A DNA stretch of 64,000 bases from Bradyrhizobium sp. WBAH42 (GTDB lineage Bacteria > Pseudomonadota > Alphaproteobacteria > Rhizobiales > Xanthobacteraceae), in NCBI RefSeq assembly GCF_024585265.1, contig NZ_CP036533.1:4845001-4909000 (forward strand). The letters are read 5' to 3'. The notes under the pieces were generated by a model. The model was not told the origin of the DNA, did not search any database, and saw nothing but the letters and a program-made list of their open reading frames with translations. The position numbers were made by a program, and so were the translations under genes. Below are positions 41,655-50,753 of the stretch, piece by piece (positions within the stretch are counted from its first letter, which is position 1; each line of letters opens with the position of its first letter).

Positions 41655-42593
41655 ATGATCGGCATCCTGATCTTCCCGGACTTCCAGCTGCTCGATGCGG
41701 CAGGCCCGATCTCGGCATTCGAGATCGCAGCGCGCTGCATCGGCAAGGCGCCGGCCATCCGCGTGCTGGCGGCCAAGCCGGGGCTGGTGCGCAGCTCGTC
41801 GGGCGTCGAGATGATGGCGCGTGACTTCAAGACGGCGAACGCGATCACGACCCTGCTCGTGGCCGGCGGCAGCGGCGTCGCGGAGGCCGCGCGCTGCGAG
41901 ATCACGCGGGCCTTCGTGCAGCGGCTGGCAAGGCGCGGCGTGCGGGTCGCGAGCGTCTGCTCGGGCGCCTTCGTGCTCGCCGAGGCGGGACTTCTCGACG
42001 GCCGCCGGGCCACCACGCATTGGGGGCGGACGCGCGAGTTCGTCGCATGCTTTCCCAAGGTCAAGTTCGAGCCGGACCAGATCTTCACCCGCGACGGCAA
42101 TGTCTGGACTTCGGCCGGAATCTCCGCCGGCATCGACCTCGCGCTCGCGATGGTCACCGAGGACCATGGCGAGGAGATCGCGCAGGCGACCGCGCGCCAG
42201 CTCGTGCTCTATCACCGCCGCAGCGGCGGGCAGTCGCAATTCTCGTCGCTGTTGGAGCTGAAGGCGCCGAACGGGCGCTTCGGCGCACTGTTATCCTGGG
42301 CACGCGAAAATCTCGACGCGCCGCTGACGGTGGAGGATCTCGCCGACCGCGCCGGCATGAGCGCCCGGCATTTTGCTCGCGCGTTTGCCGCCGAGACCGG
42401 CACGACGCCCTCCAAGGCGATCGAGCGGCTCAGGCTCGAAGTCGCGCGCGAGCGCGTGCAGTCCTCGCGGGAGGCGATCGAGCGCGTGGCGGAAACGACT
42501 GGCTTCCGCGATCCCGAGCGCATGCGGCGCGCCTTCATCCGCGCGTATGGCCAGCCGCCGCAGGCGCTGCGGCGCGCGGCGCGGGCGGGGTAG
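41655..42593 (+). CDS. GlxA family AraC-type regulator with DJ-1/PfpI domain
   Basis: The product has 312 residues. The N-terminal ~185 residues form a class I glutamine amidotransferase-like fold (IGILIFPDFQLLDAAGPISA, then VASVCSGAFVLAEAGLLDGR) that serves as a ligand sensor in these regulators. The C-terminal ~100 residues hold two AraC helix-turn-helix units (LTVEDLADRAGMSARHFARA and IERVAETTGFRDPERMRRAF). It is divergent from the isonitrile hydratase gene with 103 bases between start codons, so that gene is the likely target. Confidence 0.88.
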   Translation: MIGILIFPDFQLLDAAGPISAFEIAARCIGKAPAIRVLAAKPGLVRSSSGVEMMARDFKTANAITTLLVAGGSGVAEAARCEITRAFVQRLARRGVRVASVCSGAFVLAEAGLLDGRRATTHWGRTREFVACFPKVKFEPDQIFTRDGNVWTSAGISAGIDLALAMVTEDHGEEIAQATARQLVLYHRRSGGQSQFSSLLELKAPNGRFGALLSWARENLDAPLTVEDLADRAGMSARHFARAFAAETGTTPSKAIERLRLEVARERVQSSREAIERVAETTGFRDPERMRRAFIRAYGQPPQALRRAARAG

Positions 42594-42661
42594 GGCGCCC
42601 GGCACAAGCCTCCACTTGAAGGGGCTCTGCCGGGCTTCGATGCGAACGTCAGCTCGCGCGG

Positions 42662-43546
42662 TCAGCCGAATTCCTTGCCGACCTCTCGTCCGACGGAGGC
42701 AATCACCTCGTTTTGCGCGCTCATGTCGACAGAGGCGCCCGTGAGATAGACTGCGACGATGAGCGCCGAGCGCTGAGGTGGCCATACGATCGCAACGTCG
42801 TTGTTGGTGCCGCGGCCGCCCGCTCCAGTCTTGTCGCCCACGCGCCAGCCCTGCGGCAGACCGGCGCGCAATCGGCTGTCGCCTGTCTTGTTTGCGATCA
42901 TCCATTTGGACAGCTGCTCCCGACCTGCCGGCGGAAGCACGTTGCCCAGCACCAGACGCCTGCAATTCTCAGCCATCGCGTTCGGGCTTGTCGTGTCGCG
43001 AGGATCGCCTGGCGCAGCTTCGTTCAACTCGGTCTCGATGCGGTCCAATCGGGTCACGTCATCACCGAGGCTGCGGGCGAAGGCGGTCAGGCCGGCGGGG
43101 CCTCCTATTTCCCTGAGAAGCAGGTTGCCGGCCGCGTTGTCGCTCCTCGTAACGGCGGCCTCGCAGAGTTCCCGCAGCGACATGCCGTCCGGTCCCACAT
43201 GCTCACGGGTGACCGGCGAATATTCGACGATGTCGGATTGATCGATGCGAACGCGTCGATCGAGGCCGTCCAGCTTCTCTCCTACCTGTTTCAATATTGC
43301 TGCGGACGCGAGCACCTTGAAGGTGCTGCACATCGGAAATCGTTCGTCTCCCCTATGTTGAATCGACGCTCCGGTTTGCGTGTCGAGCACGGTGACGCCG
43401 AGCCGACCGCCGCTTTTGCTTTCAAGCTGCCTGATGGCCTCCAACAGCCGTGTTGTTTCAAGTGTCGAAGCACCCGAGACTTTCGAGAGGAAGAGCTGTG
43501 CTGAAAGAACAAGTGTAGATGATCCGAACTGACGTCGCGTTAGCAT
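42662..43546 (-). CDS. bla: Class A beta-lactamase
   Basis: This is a serine hydrolase that opens penicillins and other beta-lactams in the periplasm. The product has 294 residues with all class A motifs: S74-T-F-K77 (Ambler S70xxK), S135-D-N137 (SDN), E171-T-E-L-N175 (E166xxxN region) and K239-T-G241. The N-terminal TRRQFGSSTLVLSAQLFL has a twin-arginine look, so export may be by Tat. Divergent from an AmpR-like LysR gene across 98 bases, the classic arrangement for inducible chromosomal class A enzymes. Confidence 0.93.
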   Translation of the reverse strand: MLTRRQFGSSTLVLSAQLFLSKVSGASTLETTRLLEAIRQLESKSGGRLGVTVLDTQTGASIQHRGDERFPMCSTFKVLASAAILKQVGEKLDGLDRRVRIDQSDIVEYSPVTREHVGPDGMSLRELCEAAVTRSDNAAGNLLLREIGGPAGLTAFARSLGDDVTRLDRIETELNEAAPGDPRDTTSPNAMAENCRRLVLGNVLPPAGREQLSKWMIANKTGDSRLRAGLPQGWRVGDKTGAGGRGTNNDVAIVWPPQRSALIVAVYLTGASVDMSAQNEVIASVGREVGKEFG

Positions 43547-43644
43547 CGTGAACTCCGATTGAACGTGCGCTTTTTTGCTGCGTGCTGCCGCGATTGACAA
43601 ACGATGCTTCGTAAGGCCATCCATAAGTAAAACTTGGATCAGAC

Positions 43645-44541
43645 GTGGCCCGCCGACCTCCCAACGTTTCCAGTCTTCCGCTGAACGCGCTCCGCGCGTT
43701 CGAGGCGGCAGCGCGTCACCTCAGCTTCACCAAGGCCGGCCTGGAACTCCGGGTGTCGCAGGCTGCCGTGAGCCAGCAGGTGCGAACTCTGGAGCGAAGC
43801 CTGCGTGTGGAGTTGTTCAGGCGGCTCACGCGCGGGCTTGCCCTGACAGAGGAAGGCGAGGCGCTGTTGCCTGCGATTTCGGATGCTTTCGGTCGGATCA
43901 ACCAGGTGCTGGACCGTTTCGAAAACGGCCGCATGCGGGAGACGCTGATGATCGGCGTCGTCGGAACGTTCGCGGCAGGCTGGCTCGTTCCTCGCCTCAA
44001 GAGTTTCACCTCGATCCACCCGCAGGTCGACATCAAGATTTTTGCCAACAACAATCGTGTCGACCTCGGCGCCGAGGGCTTGGACTACGCCATTCGATTT
44101 GGCGACGGCGCCTGGCACGGTACCAACGCAGAGCGTTTGGTCGATGCTTTCTTCACCCCGATGTCCACGCCAACGATAGCGAAGCGCCTCAAAGACCCGA
44201 TAGATCTCCATCAACAGGTGCTGCTGCGTTCCTACCGATCCGGCGAGTGGACACAGTGGTTCGAGGCGGCGAAATGCCGGCAGCCTCGCATGACGGGCCC
44301 GACGTTTGATTCATCGGTCTCCTTGGCGCACGCTGCAGCTCAAGGAGGCGGGGTCGCACTTTTGCCGGTGGTCTTGTTCTCGGAGGATGTAGCCCGGAAA
44401 CGCCTGGCCTGTCCTTACGACACCCGCGTCCATCTTGGATCGTACTGGCTCACGTCCCTGAAATCAAAGCGGCACACGCACGCGATGCAGGCATTCCGGC
44501 AGTGGATATTGGCTGAATGCAAGAAGATGAAAGTTGAATGA
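43645..44541 (+). CDS. ampR: AmpR-like LysR family regulator
   Basis: The product has 298 residues. The N-terminal HTH (~8-66) reads LPLNALRAFEAAARHLSFTK, then LRVSQAAVSQQVRTLERSLR, close to AmpR. The effector domain (~95-290) follows. AmpR proteins sense peptidoglycan fragments and induce the divergent beta-lactamase. GTG 43645 is the start. In the shared spacer TTGACA lies at 43594-43599 pointing to this gene, but its -10 is weak. No ampG or ampD is seen nearby. Confidence 0.85.
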   Translation: MARRPPNVSSLPLNALRAFEAAARHLSFTKAGLELRVSQAAVSQQVRTLERSLRVELFRRLTRGLALTEEGEALLPAISDAFGRINQVLDRFENGRMRETLMIGVVGTFAAGWLVPRLKSFTSIHPQVDIKIFANNNRVDLGAEGLDYAIRFGDGAWHGTNAERLVDAFFTPMSTPTIAKRLKDPIDLHQQVLLRSYRSGEWTQWFEAAKCRQPRMTGPTFDSSVSLAHAAAQGGGVALLPVVLFSEDVARKRLACPYDTRVHLGSYWLTSLKSKRHTHAMQAFRQWILAECKKMKVE

Positions 44542-44596
44542 GCATGGCGCATCGAGATGGCCTTGCTCAAAGGCATCGCGGCGCGGTGAGGGCCGA

Positions 44597-45604
44597 CTAG
44601 GTGATGTGGCCCGTGGCCGCCCCGCCGGACGTATCTGCGCGCACGATCACCCGCCGTGCGATCGGCATCAGCATGTACGGCGCGAGGTGAATCGGAAACT
44701 GCGTCAGCGCGAAATAGAGCCAGGTGGTGGGCGGCAATGCGCCGGCGGTGGCCGCCAGCATCAGGCCCAGATTGCGCTGTGACACCATCAGGCCGATCGC
44801 AAAGGCGCGCTCGTTGCCGGCGCGGCGAAAGATGAATGTCGTGACGGCGAGCAGGGTGAAATAGACCGCGAAGGCAAGCAGTGCGACGCCGGTCGCAAAC
44901 AGCGGATCGGCGAGGAAATCGTGCACCACGTCGCCCATGACGGCGGATGCGAACACCAGCAGGATGAGGATGTTGAAGCCGTCGATCGGCCGCCTGTGGC
45001 GCTGGATCGCGTCGGTGCCGAACAGTCGTCGGATGACGGTCGCGGCCAGCAGCGATGCGGCGAGGATGCCGAGCAGCTTCAGGCCGAGCGCGAGCGGCGA
45101 GATGCTGAGCATGCCGCCGAGAAAGAGGCTCGCGAACAGCGAGGCGGTCAAGGGCACGAGCGCAGTCGCGGTGACCAGCGTGACCAGCGGCAGCGTGGCG
45201 TCGAGGCCGATCAGCGCGGCGAGCGCGGGTGCTGCCATCATCGGCGAAGCCATGCCCTGGAGCATCAGCGCAAGGAAGAGACCGGGTGAGCTTCTGTCGA
45301 GCCCGCTTCCATGGGCGATGAGGCCGACGATCAGCGGCACACCGATCGTGGTCCAGGCCGTGGCGGCCCCGACCAGCGCCGGGCGGCGCAGATGTCCGTA
45401 CAGCGCGACGAGATCGACGCGCATGAAGGAGATGCAGAGCAGAAGGAAGATCGCTTCGGTGACATAGGGGCGCAGCAGCGCGCCCAGCGGCGGCACCGCG
45501 ACCGCGATGAAGGCGATCGCCGCCACGGCGCGCGTGCCCTGGCCGCCGAGCCAGCTCAGGGCGCGCAGGGGAAGGGCGAGGGCGGCTTCGAGGAGGAAGG
45601 GCAT
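44597..45604 (-). CDS. BASS/arsenite-permease-like membrane transporter
   Basis: This 335-residue membrane protein has about nine or ten spans. It has the look of the bile acid:sodium symporter (BASS) superfamily: LGALLRPYVTEAIFLLLCISF near the start, the glycine-poor MLQGMASPMMAAPALAALIG core and GLMVSQRNLGLMLAATAG near 280, where N and Q line the ion path. The substrate is unknown. ATG 45604 is chosen because GACAGAG precedes it and the first span starts soon after; the frame is open upstream. No regulator is linked. Confidence 0.65.
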   Translation of the reverse strand: MPFLLEAALALPLRALSWLGGQGTRAVAAIAFIAVAVPPLGALLRPYVTEAIFLLLCISFMRVDLVALYGHLRRPALVGAATAWTTIGVPLIVGLIAHGSGLDRSSPGLFLALMLQGMASPMMAAPALAALIGLDATLPLVTLVTATALVPLTASLFASLFLGGMLSISPLALGLKLLGILAASLLAATVIRRLFGTDAIQRHRRPIDGFNILILLVFASAVMGDVVHDFLADPLFATGVALLAFAVYFTLLAVTTFIFRRAGNERAFAIGLMVSQRNLGLMLAATAGALPPTTWLYFALTQFPIHLAPYMLMPIARRVIVRADTSGGAATGHIT

Positions 45605-45824
45605 CTCTGTCGGGATTGTCGGTTCGGGGGCATTCCCGCTTTCGGCCCCGGGGAGGGGCTCACGACTATCCCACCCGGGAGCTGGCCTGGCCAGACCGCG
45701 CCGGGAAGGGCTGGGTTGCCGCCCTTCCCCCGCCGTATTCGGCGTGTTAACCGGAGGGCCTGCGAGCGGCGGTATCCCCTGTAGAATGTCCAACGAGCCC
45801 GATTCGCTGTTGAAGCCGCGCGAA

Positions 45825-46823
45825 ATGTTCAAAATCTTTTCCCTGACCGGTCTTGCGGCGCTTTTGGCCACCACCGCACTGACGGCTGCGACGCCGGCTC
45901 AGGCGCAGATCGGCACGATCTTCTCCGATCCGCCGCCGCTGCGGCCGCCCGGCAACATTCCGCGCGGCCAGCCCCAGCCGCAGCCGATGCCCGAGGACGA
46001 CGAAGAGGTGCCGGAGCTGCCGCCGCAGGGCCGGGTGCTGCCGTCGCGCCCGATGCCGCCGCCGGGCCGGCAGGGCAACGTGATGCCGGGGCCGGTCGAG
46101 ACCCAGCCTCTGGCGCCGCCGCCGGGCTCGACCCTCGCGCCACCAAACCAGCCGCCCTCCGCCGCGATCGCTCCGCCGGGCCCGCAAGGCGCGCCGGGTG
46201 CGCCCGGTCAGCGCCAGCCCCAGCAGAAGGGCGGGCCGGGCGGCGCCGTGCCACAGACCCCGGCCAGCCTGCAGCCGGGCGACGAGGTCGTGACCGAGCC
46301 GCCGGCCCAGAAGATCGTGAACAAGAAGGCGACCTTCTCCGGCCTCGACAAGATCACCGGGCGCATCATCAATTTCGACGAGGAGATCGGCGAGACCGTC
46401 CAGTTCGGTGCGCTCCGCGTCAAAACCAACGCCTGCTACACGCGTCCGGCGACTGAAGCGGCCAACACCGACGCCTTCGTCGAGGTCGACGAGATCACCT
46501 TGCAGGGTGAGGTGAAGCGGATCTTCTCGGGCTGGATGTACGCGGCAAGCCCGGGCCTGCACGGCGTCGAGCATCCGATCTACGATATCTGGCTGACCGA
46601 CTGCAAAGAGCCGCAGCAGACCGTCGCCACGGCGGCACCGGATCCGGCCGCGGCAAAGCCGCCGCCACCGCCGCCTGCACAGAAAAAGGCCGCCCCCAAG
46701 CAGGTGCAGCAGCGCCCGCCGCAGCCGCTGCCGCCGATCCAGCAGCAGCAGCCGGCACCGCCACCGCCGCCCCCACCGGAGCAGCGCCCAGGCCTGTTCG
46801 GCATTCCCGGATTCGGCCGCTAA
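45825..46823 (+). CDS. DUF2155 exported Pro-rich protein
   Basis: The product has 332 residues. The signal peptide MFKIFSLTGLAALLATTALT is cut after AQA. Long Pro/Gln/Gly-rich segments flank a compact DUF2155 domain (about 170-265) with KATFSGLDKITGRIINFDEE, VKTNACYTRPATEAANTDAF and GWMYAASPGLHGVEHPIYDI WLTDC in order. The family is restricted to alphaproteobacteria and its role is unknown; a location next to aat, as here, recurs in Rhizobiales. ATG 45825 is preferred to ATG 45786 because it gives a proper signal peptide. It is probably periplasmic. Confidence 0.8.
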   Translation: MFKIFSLTGLAALLATTALTAATPAQAQIGTIFSDPPPLRPPGNIPRGQPQPQPMPEDDEEVPELPPQGRVLPSRPMPPPGRQGNVMPGPVETQPLAPPPGSTLAPPNQPPSAAIAPPGPQGAPGAPGQRQPQQKGGPGGAVPQTPASLQPGDEVVTEPPAQKIVNKKATFSGLDKITGRIINFDEEIGETVQFGALRVKTNACYTRPATEAANTDAFVEVDEITLQGEVKRIFSGWMYAASPGLHGVEHPIYDIWLTDCKEPQQTVATAAPDPAAAKPPPPPPAQKKAAPKQVQQRPPQPLPPIQQQQPAPPPPPPPEQRPGLFGIPGFGR

Positions 46824-46834
46824 CGAGCTGTTCG

Positions 46835-47515
46835 TTATTGCCGCGAAGCGATGATCTCCAGGGCGCGTGCGCCCGGGATCGCTTCGCCGGCGGAGAGCCT
46901 CAGGAAATCGCCGGCATCGCCCGCCAGCGCCTTGTCGAGCAGCGCGGTGTAGCGTCGCCGCGAGATCTCGACTGCGCCGAAGCTCTTCAGGTGCTCGGTG
47001 ACATATTGGGTGTCGAGCAGCTCGAAGCCGCCGTGAATGAGCCGCGCGACCAGATGCACCAGCGCGACCTTCGAGGCATCGCGCACATTGTGGAACATGC
47101 TCTCGCCGAAGAAGGCCCGCCCCAGGCTGACGCCGTAGAGACCGCCGACGAGCTCGTCGCCCTGCCAGGCTTCGACGCTGTGGCAATGGCCGAGCTCGAA
47201 GAGCCCGCCATAGAGGTCGCGGATGCGCTTGTTGATCCAGGTGTCCTCGCGTCCCACTTGCGGCGCAGCGCAGCCGGCGATCGTCGCCTTGAACGCGGTG
47301 TTGACGGTGACGCGAAACTGATCCGAGCGCACCGTGCGCGCGAGGCGCGAGGCGACGCGGAAGCCGTCGAGCGGGATGACGCCGCGCAGCTCCGGCTCGA
47401 CCCAGAACAAGGTCGGATCGTCGGCGCTTTCCGCCATCGGAAAGATGCCGCAGGCATAGGCGCGCAGCAACACGGCCGGCGTGATTTCAGACGGGGCGGA
47501 GTCGCGCGAAGTCAT
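46835..47515 (-). CDS. aat: Leucyl/phenylalanyl-tRNA-protein transferase
   Basis: Aat adds Leu or Phe from aminoacyl-tRNA to N-terminal Arg/Lys of proteins, marking them for ClpAP (N-end rule). The product has 226 residues with the family blocks [28 protein letters not shown] at ~20-40, [26 protein letters not shown] (~95-120) and [19 protein letters not shown] (~128-146). Cytoplasmic. It is convergent with the DUF2155 gene, with an 11-base gap. Confidence 0.95.
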   Translation of the reverse strand: MTSRDSAPSEITPAVLLRAYACGIFPMAESADDPTLFWVEPELRGVIPLDGFRVASRLARTVRSDQFRVTVNTAFKATIAGCAAPQVGREDTWINKRIRDLYGGLFELGHCHSVEAWQGDELVGGLYGVSLGRAFFGESMFHNVRDASKVALVHLVARLIHGGFELLDTQYVTEHLKSFGAVEISRRRYTALLDKALAGDAGDFLRLSAGEAIPGARALEIIASRQ

Positions 47516-47571
47516 GGCTTGGCATCATAGCAGGATCGCAACGCAGTTGCGATGGGTGGCCGCCGGACCGC

Positions 47572-48687
47572 TCAGCTCGCCGCAGCGGTGCTGGTCTTGC
47601 CGACGCTTGGGGGCACGCGGCCGAACTTCAGCACGACCCGGGTTCCGGAATGCGTGGGATCACGCTCCACCGTCGCGTCGAGCTTGGTGGCCATGGCTGC
47701 GACGATGCGCTGGCCCATGCCGGTGGAGCGCGGATCGGCCTTGACGTTGTCGCCGACGCCGTCGTCGGTGATCGAGAGCAGGAGATCGTCGCCTTGCGAG
47801 ATCAGCTCGACATGGATCGGGCCGGCGCCATCCGGATAGGCGTATTTCACCGCGTTCATCACCAGCTCGTTGACGATGATGCCGACGGCGACCGCACGGT
47901 CCGGATCGATCTCGATCGGCTCGGCCTTCAGTGTCAGGCGCGACATCCGGTTGCCTTCGGCGGACCGCCTGAGATCCTCGAGCAGCGAGTCCAGATACTG
48001 ATTGAGGACCACGCTCTTGAGGTCCTGCGAGGTGTAGAGGCGGCGGTGCACCTGCGCCACCGCGGCGACGCGGCCCATCGCATTGGTCAGCGCCGCCTTG
48101 ACCTCGTCCTGCGCTGCGGAGCTCGCCTGCAGGTGTAGCAGCGAGGCGATGATCTGGAGCGAGTTGCCGACGCGGTGGTTGACCTCGCGCAGCAGGAGCT
48201 CGCGTTCGGCGGCGAGCGCCGCGTAGCGGTCGCGCGAAGCGTGGATCTCGGCCTCGGCTTCCTCGCGCGCCCGCTGCAGCTCGGCTTGGCGCAGCGCGCC
48301 CTCGGCGGCGACGTGGAGGAGCGGGATGAAGTCGCCCTGGACGTCCTTGACCAGATAGTCGGCCGCTCCCGCCTTGAGCGCGGTCACCGCGATGCTGGAA
48401 TCCTGCGAGGCGGTGACGAACACGACCGGCGGCGCGTCCGGGATCGCCATGATCTGCTCGAGCGTCTCGAGCCCATCGAGGCCCGGCATGTACTGATCGA
48501 GCGCGACGACATCGATGCCGCCTTCGGTGCTGTTCTGGGCGGCGGCGCGGCGGATGCGCTCGAGGCCTTCCTCGCCGCTTGCGGCATGGACGACCCGGAA
48601 GCCGCGCCGCGTCAGGCCGCGATCGACCAGGCGCGCCAGCGCCTCGTCGTCGTCGATGTAGAGCAGTGTCGGCGTGCGCTGGTTCAT
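47572..48687 (-). CDS. Receiver-HisKA_2 histidine kinase
   Basis: The product has 371 residues. An N-terminal receiver (~6-130: LYIDDDEALA, phospho-Asp in VVALDQYMPGLDG, Lys in LVKDVQGD) is followed by a coiled linker and a HisKA_2-type kinase core. The phospho-His is in LLREVNHRVGNSLQIIASLL (~175) and the ATPase has NELVMNAVKYAYP and DDGVGDN. This soluble regulator-kinase probably receives phosphate from the membrane kinase of the same operon. Its ATG overlaps the stop of the preceding regulator (ATGA). Confidence 0.9.
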   Translation of the reverse strand: MNQRTPTLLYIDDDEALARLVDRGLTRRGFRVVHAASGEEGLERIRRAAAQNSTEGGIDVVALDQYMPGLDGLETLEQIMAIPDAPPVVFVTASQDSSIAVTALKAGAADYLVKDVQGDFIPLLHVAAEGALRQAELQRAREEAEAEIHASRDRYAALAAERELLLREVNHRVGNSLQIIASLLHLQASSAAQDEVKAALTNAMGRVAAVAQVHRRLYTSQDLKSVVLNQYLDSLLEDLRRSAEGNRMSRLTLKAEPIEIDPDRAVAVGIIVNELVMNAVKYAYPDGAGPIHVELISQGDDLLLSITDDGVGDNVKADPRSTGMGQRIVAAMATKLDATVERDPTHSGTRVVLKFGRVPPSVGKTSTAAAS

Positions 48688-49124
48688 GTGGCGGCGGGCG
48701 GGACCTGGATGACCGAGAAGAACAGCCCGAGCTGCCGGATGGCGTTGGCGAAATTCTCGTAGTTGACGGGCTTGGTGATGTAGACGTTGCAGCCGAGCTC
48801 GTAGCAGCGCTTGATCTCCTGGGAATCGTCGGTGGTGGTCAGCACCACCACGGGCGAGGCCTTAAGATACTTGTTCTCCTTGATCTGCCTCAGGATGTCG
48901 ATCCCGGTCATGTCGGGCAGGTTGAGGTCGAGCAGGATCAGGAGCGCGTTGCCCTTCTGCACGAGCCCGGAGCCGTCGGCGCCGAACAGGTGCCGCATGG
49001 CCTCGGTGCCGGTGGCGAAGGAGACGATCTCGTTGTTGACGCCCGAGCGGCGGATGTTGCGCTCGATCAGGCGGGCATGGCCCTCGTCGTCCTCGATCAT
49101 GATGATGGTGACAGGCTGGGTCAT
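48684..49124 (-). CDS. Single-domain response regulator (Rcp1-like)
   Basis: The product has 146 residues, a receiver only. IMIEDDEGHARLIERNIRR supplies the acidic pair, LLDLNLPDMTG the phospho-Asp (~67), VVLTTTDD the switch Thr, and ITKPVNYENF the Lys. The longer loop between strands and the C-terminal helix are typical of Rcp1/cyanobacterial phytochrome-type regulators. It is the middle gene of a three-gene signalling operon, overlapping both neighbours by four bases. Confidence 0.9.
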   Translation of the reverse strand: MTQPVTIIMIEDDEGHARLIERNIRRSGVNNEIVSFATGTEAMRHLFGADGSGLVQKGNALLILLDLNLPDMTGIDILRQIKENKYLKASPVVVLTTTDDSQEIKRCYELGCNVYITKPVNYENFANAIRQLGLFFSVIQVPPAAT

Positions 49125-50647
49125 CGATCTCGGTTCCGGTTGCTCACGTTCCAGGCGATCGGCAGCGTGATCGTGAAGGTGCTGCCCGCATTAAGTTCCG
49201 ATGATACCGACATGGTGCCGCCGAGGCGACGCACAAGTGCACGCACATGCGCAAGGCCGATACCCTGGCCGGGCTTATCCTGGGTTCCCGCGCGGCGGAA
49301 CAGGTCGAATATCCGCTGGTGGTCCTTCGGATCGATGCCGCGGCCGTTGTCGCTGACCTCGAAGATAGCGTAGCCGAGCTTGGTCCGCCCGCGGATTCTG
49401 ATCTCGCCGGGCACGCCGGGCTTGAGATATTTGATCGCGTTGTCGATCAGGTTGGAGAAGATCTGCTCGAGGGCGAGGCGGTCGCTCACGAGGTCCGGCA
49501 GGGGCTCGAGATGGATCTCGGCCTGCGCCTCGGCCGCCTGGTGCGCCAGCGTCGTTGCGATGGCCTCGATCAGCTCGCGCGTGTCAACCTTCACCGGCTG
49601 GAATTCACGCCGGCCCTCGCGGGTGAGGTTGAGGATGGCCGAGATCAGCCGGTCCATCTTGGCGATCGACGATTTGATGAAGCCGAGCGCTTCGGAGAAA
49701 TCCTCCGAGAGCTGCTTGTCGGCGCCTTCGAGCGCGATCTCGCCCGGCGCGGCAGGCGCGAGCGGCGCTGCCCCCGCGGGGACATGCGCGAGGCTGCCGA
49801 TGCGGCGGAAGATGTCGCCGCCGAGCTCTTCGAGCTCGCTCGTGAAGCCCATGATGTTGACGAGCGGCGAGCGCAGATCGTGGCTGACGATATAGGCAAA
49901 GCGCTGGATCTCGTCGTTGGCTTCGCGCAGATCCGCCGTGCGTTCGTCGACGACGGCTTCCAGATTGAGGTTGGCATCGCGCAGGCGCGCCTCGGCCTCG
50001 TCGCGCACGCGTGCCGAGCGCCGCACCAGCCAGATCGAGATCAGCGCCAGCACCACCACGAGGCCGGAGCCGATACCAGTCATCGAGGCGGCCAGGGTCT
50101 GGCTGTGGTCGGAGTTGGTCGTGCGGAGGCGGAACAGGCGCTCCTCCTCCTGGATCATCGCGTTCGCGACGCTGGTGATCCTGGTTGTGGTGTCCTGCGC
50201 CGCGGCCTCGCGAACCAACGCGGTGGCCCTGTCCGGCTGGCCCTGCTGCATAAAGATCATTTCCTGCGCAAACTGACCGAGACGGATTTCGATCGCCGCG
50301 CTCAGCTTCTCGACATTCGCGCGTTGCTGCGGATTGTCGGCGCTGAAGCGCGTGAGCTTGTCGAGGGCCGGAATGATCGCCGAAACGGCCTTTTCATGGT
50401 CGACCCTGAAGTTGTCCCCCTGGGTCAGCAGAAAGCCTCGGGCGCCGCTCTCGGCGCGCCGGATCTCCAGCAGCAGGGCATTGATCTGGTTCTCCACCTC
50501 GATGGTGTGAAGCACCCATTTACTGTCCTCGCGCGCCTTGTTGACGAGGTAGACGGAGCCGGCGCTGATCACGGTCAGCACCAAAATGCCCGCCGCGAAC
50601 AGCAGGACCTGCCAGAATGCCCGCCGTCGCTGGCCTTCAGCCGTCAC
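49121..50647 (-). CDS. CHASE3 membrane histidine kinase
   Basis: The product has 508 residues. Span 1 (~12-33), a periplasmic CHASE3 domain (~40-180: ALLLEIRRAESGARGFLLTQ) and span 2 (~185-208) precede a coiled linker, HisKA with SHDLRSPLVNIMGF (~258) and HATPase with NLIDNAIKYLKPG and DNGRGIDPKD plus GIGLAHVRALV. The input of CHASE3 domains is unknown. It is the first gene of the three-gene operon with a response regulator and a receiver-kinase. A Pro/Ala insertion after the H-box helix (HVPAGAAPLAPAAPGE) is unusual. Confidence 0.92.
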   Translation of the reverse strand: MTAEGQRRRAFWQVLLFAAGILVLTVISAGSVYLVNKAREDSKWVLHTIEVENQINALLLEIRRAESGARGFLLTQGDNFRVDHEKAVSAIIPALDKLTRFSADNPQQRANVEKLSAAIEIRLGQFAQEMIFMQQGQPDRATALVREAAAQDTTTRITSVANAMIQEEERLFRLRTTNSDHSQTLAASMTGIGSGLVVVLALISIWLVRRSARVRDEAEARLRDANLNLEAVVDERTADLREANDEIQRFAYIVSHDLRSPLVNIMGFTSELEELGGDIFRRIGSLAHVPAGAAPLAPAAPGEIALEGADKQLSEDFSEALGFIKSSIAKMDRLISAILNLTREGRREFQPVKVDTRELIEAIATTLAHQAAEAQAEIHLEPLPDLVSDRLALEQIFSNLIDNAIKYLKPGVPGEIRIRGRTKLGYAIFEVSDNGRGIDPKDHQRIFDLFRRAGTQDKPGQGIGLAHVRALVRRLGGTMSVSSELNAGSTFTITLPIAWNVSNRNRDR

Positions 50648-50753
50648 GACGGTTCACCTGTTTGCGTGCGATGGAGTTCAAAACGCCCCCTTGGAATTGG
50701 CCCCAACCCTCCAGAACGCGATCGGGGCCAAAGGGTTCCACAAGGGGACGAGG

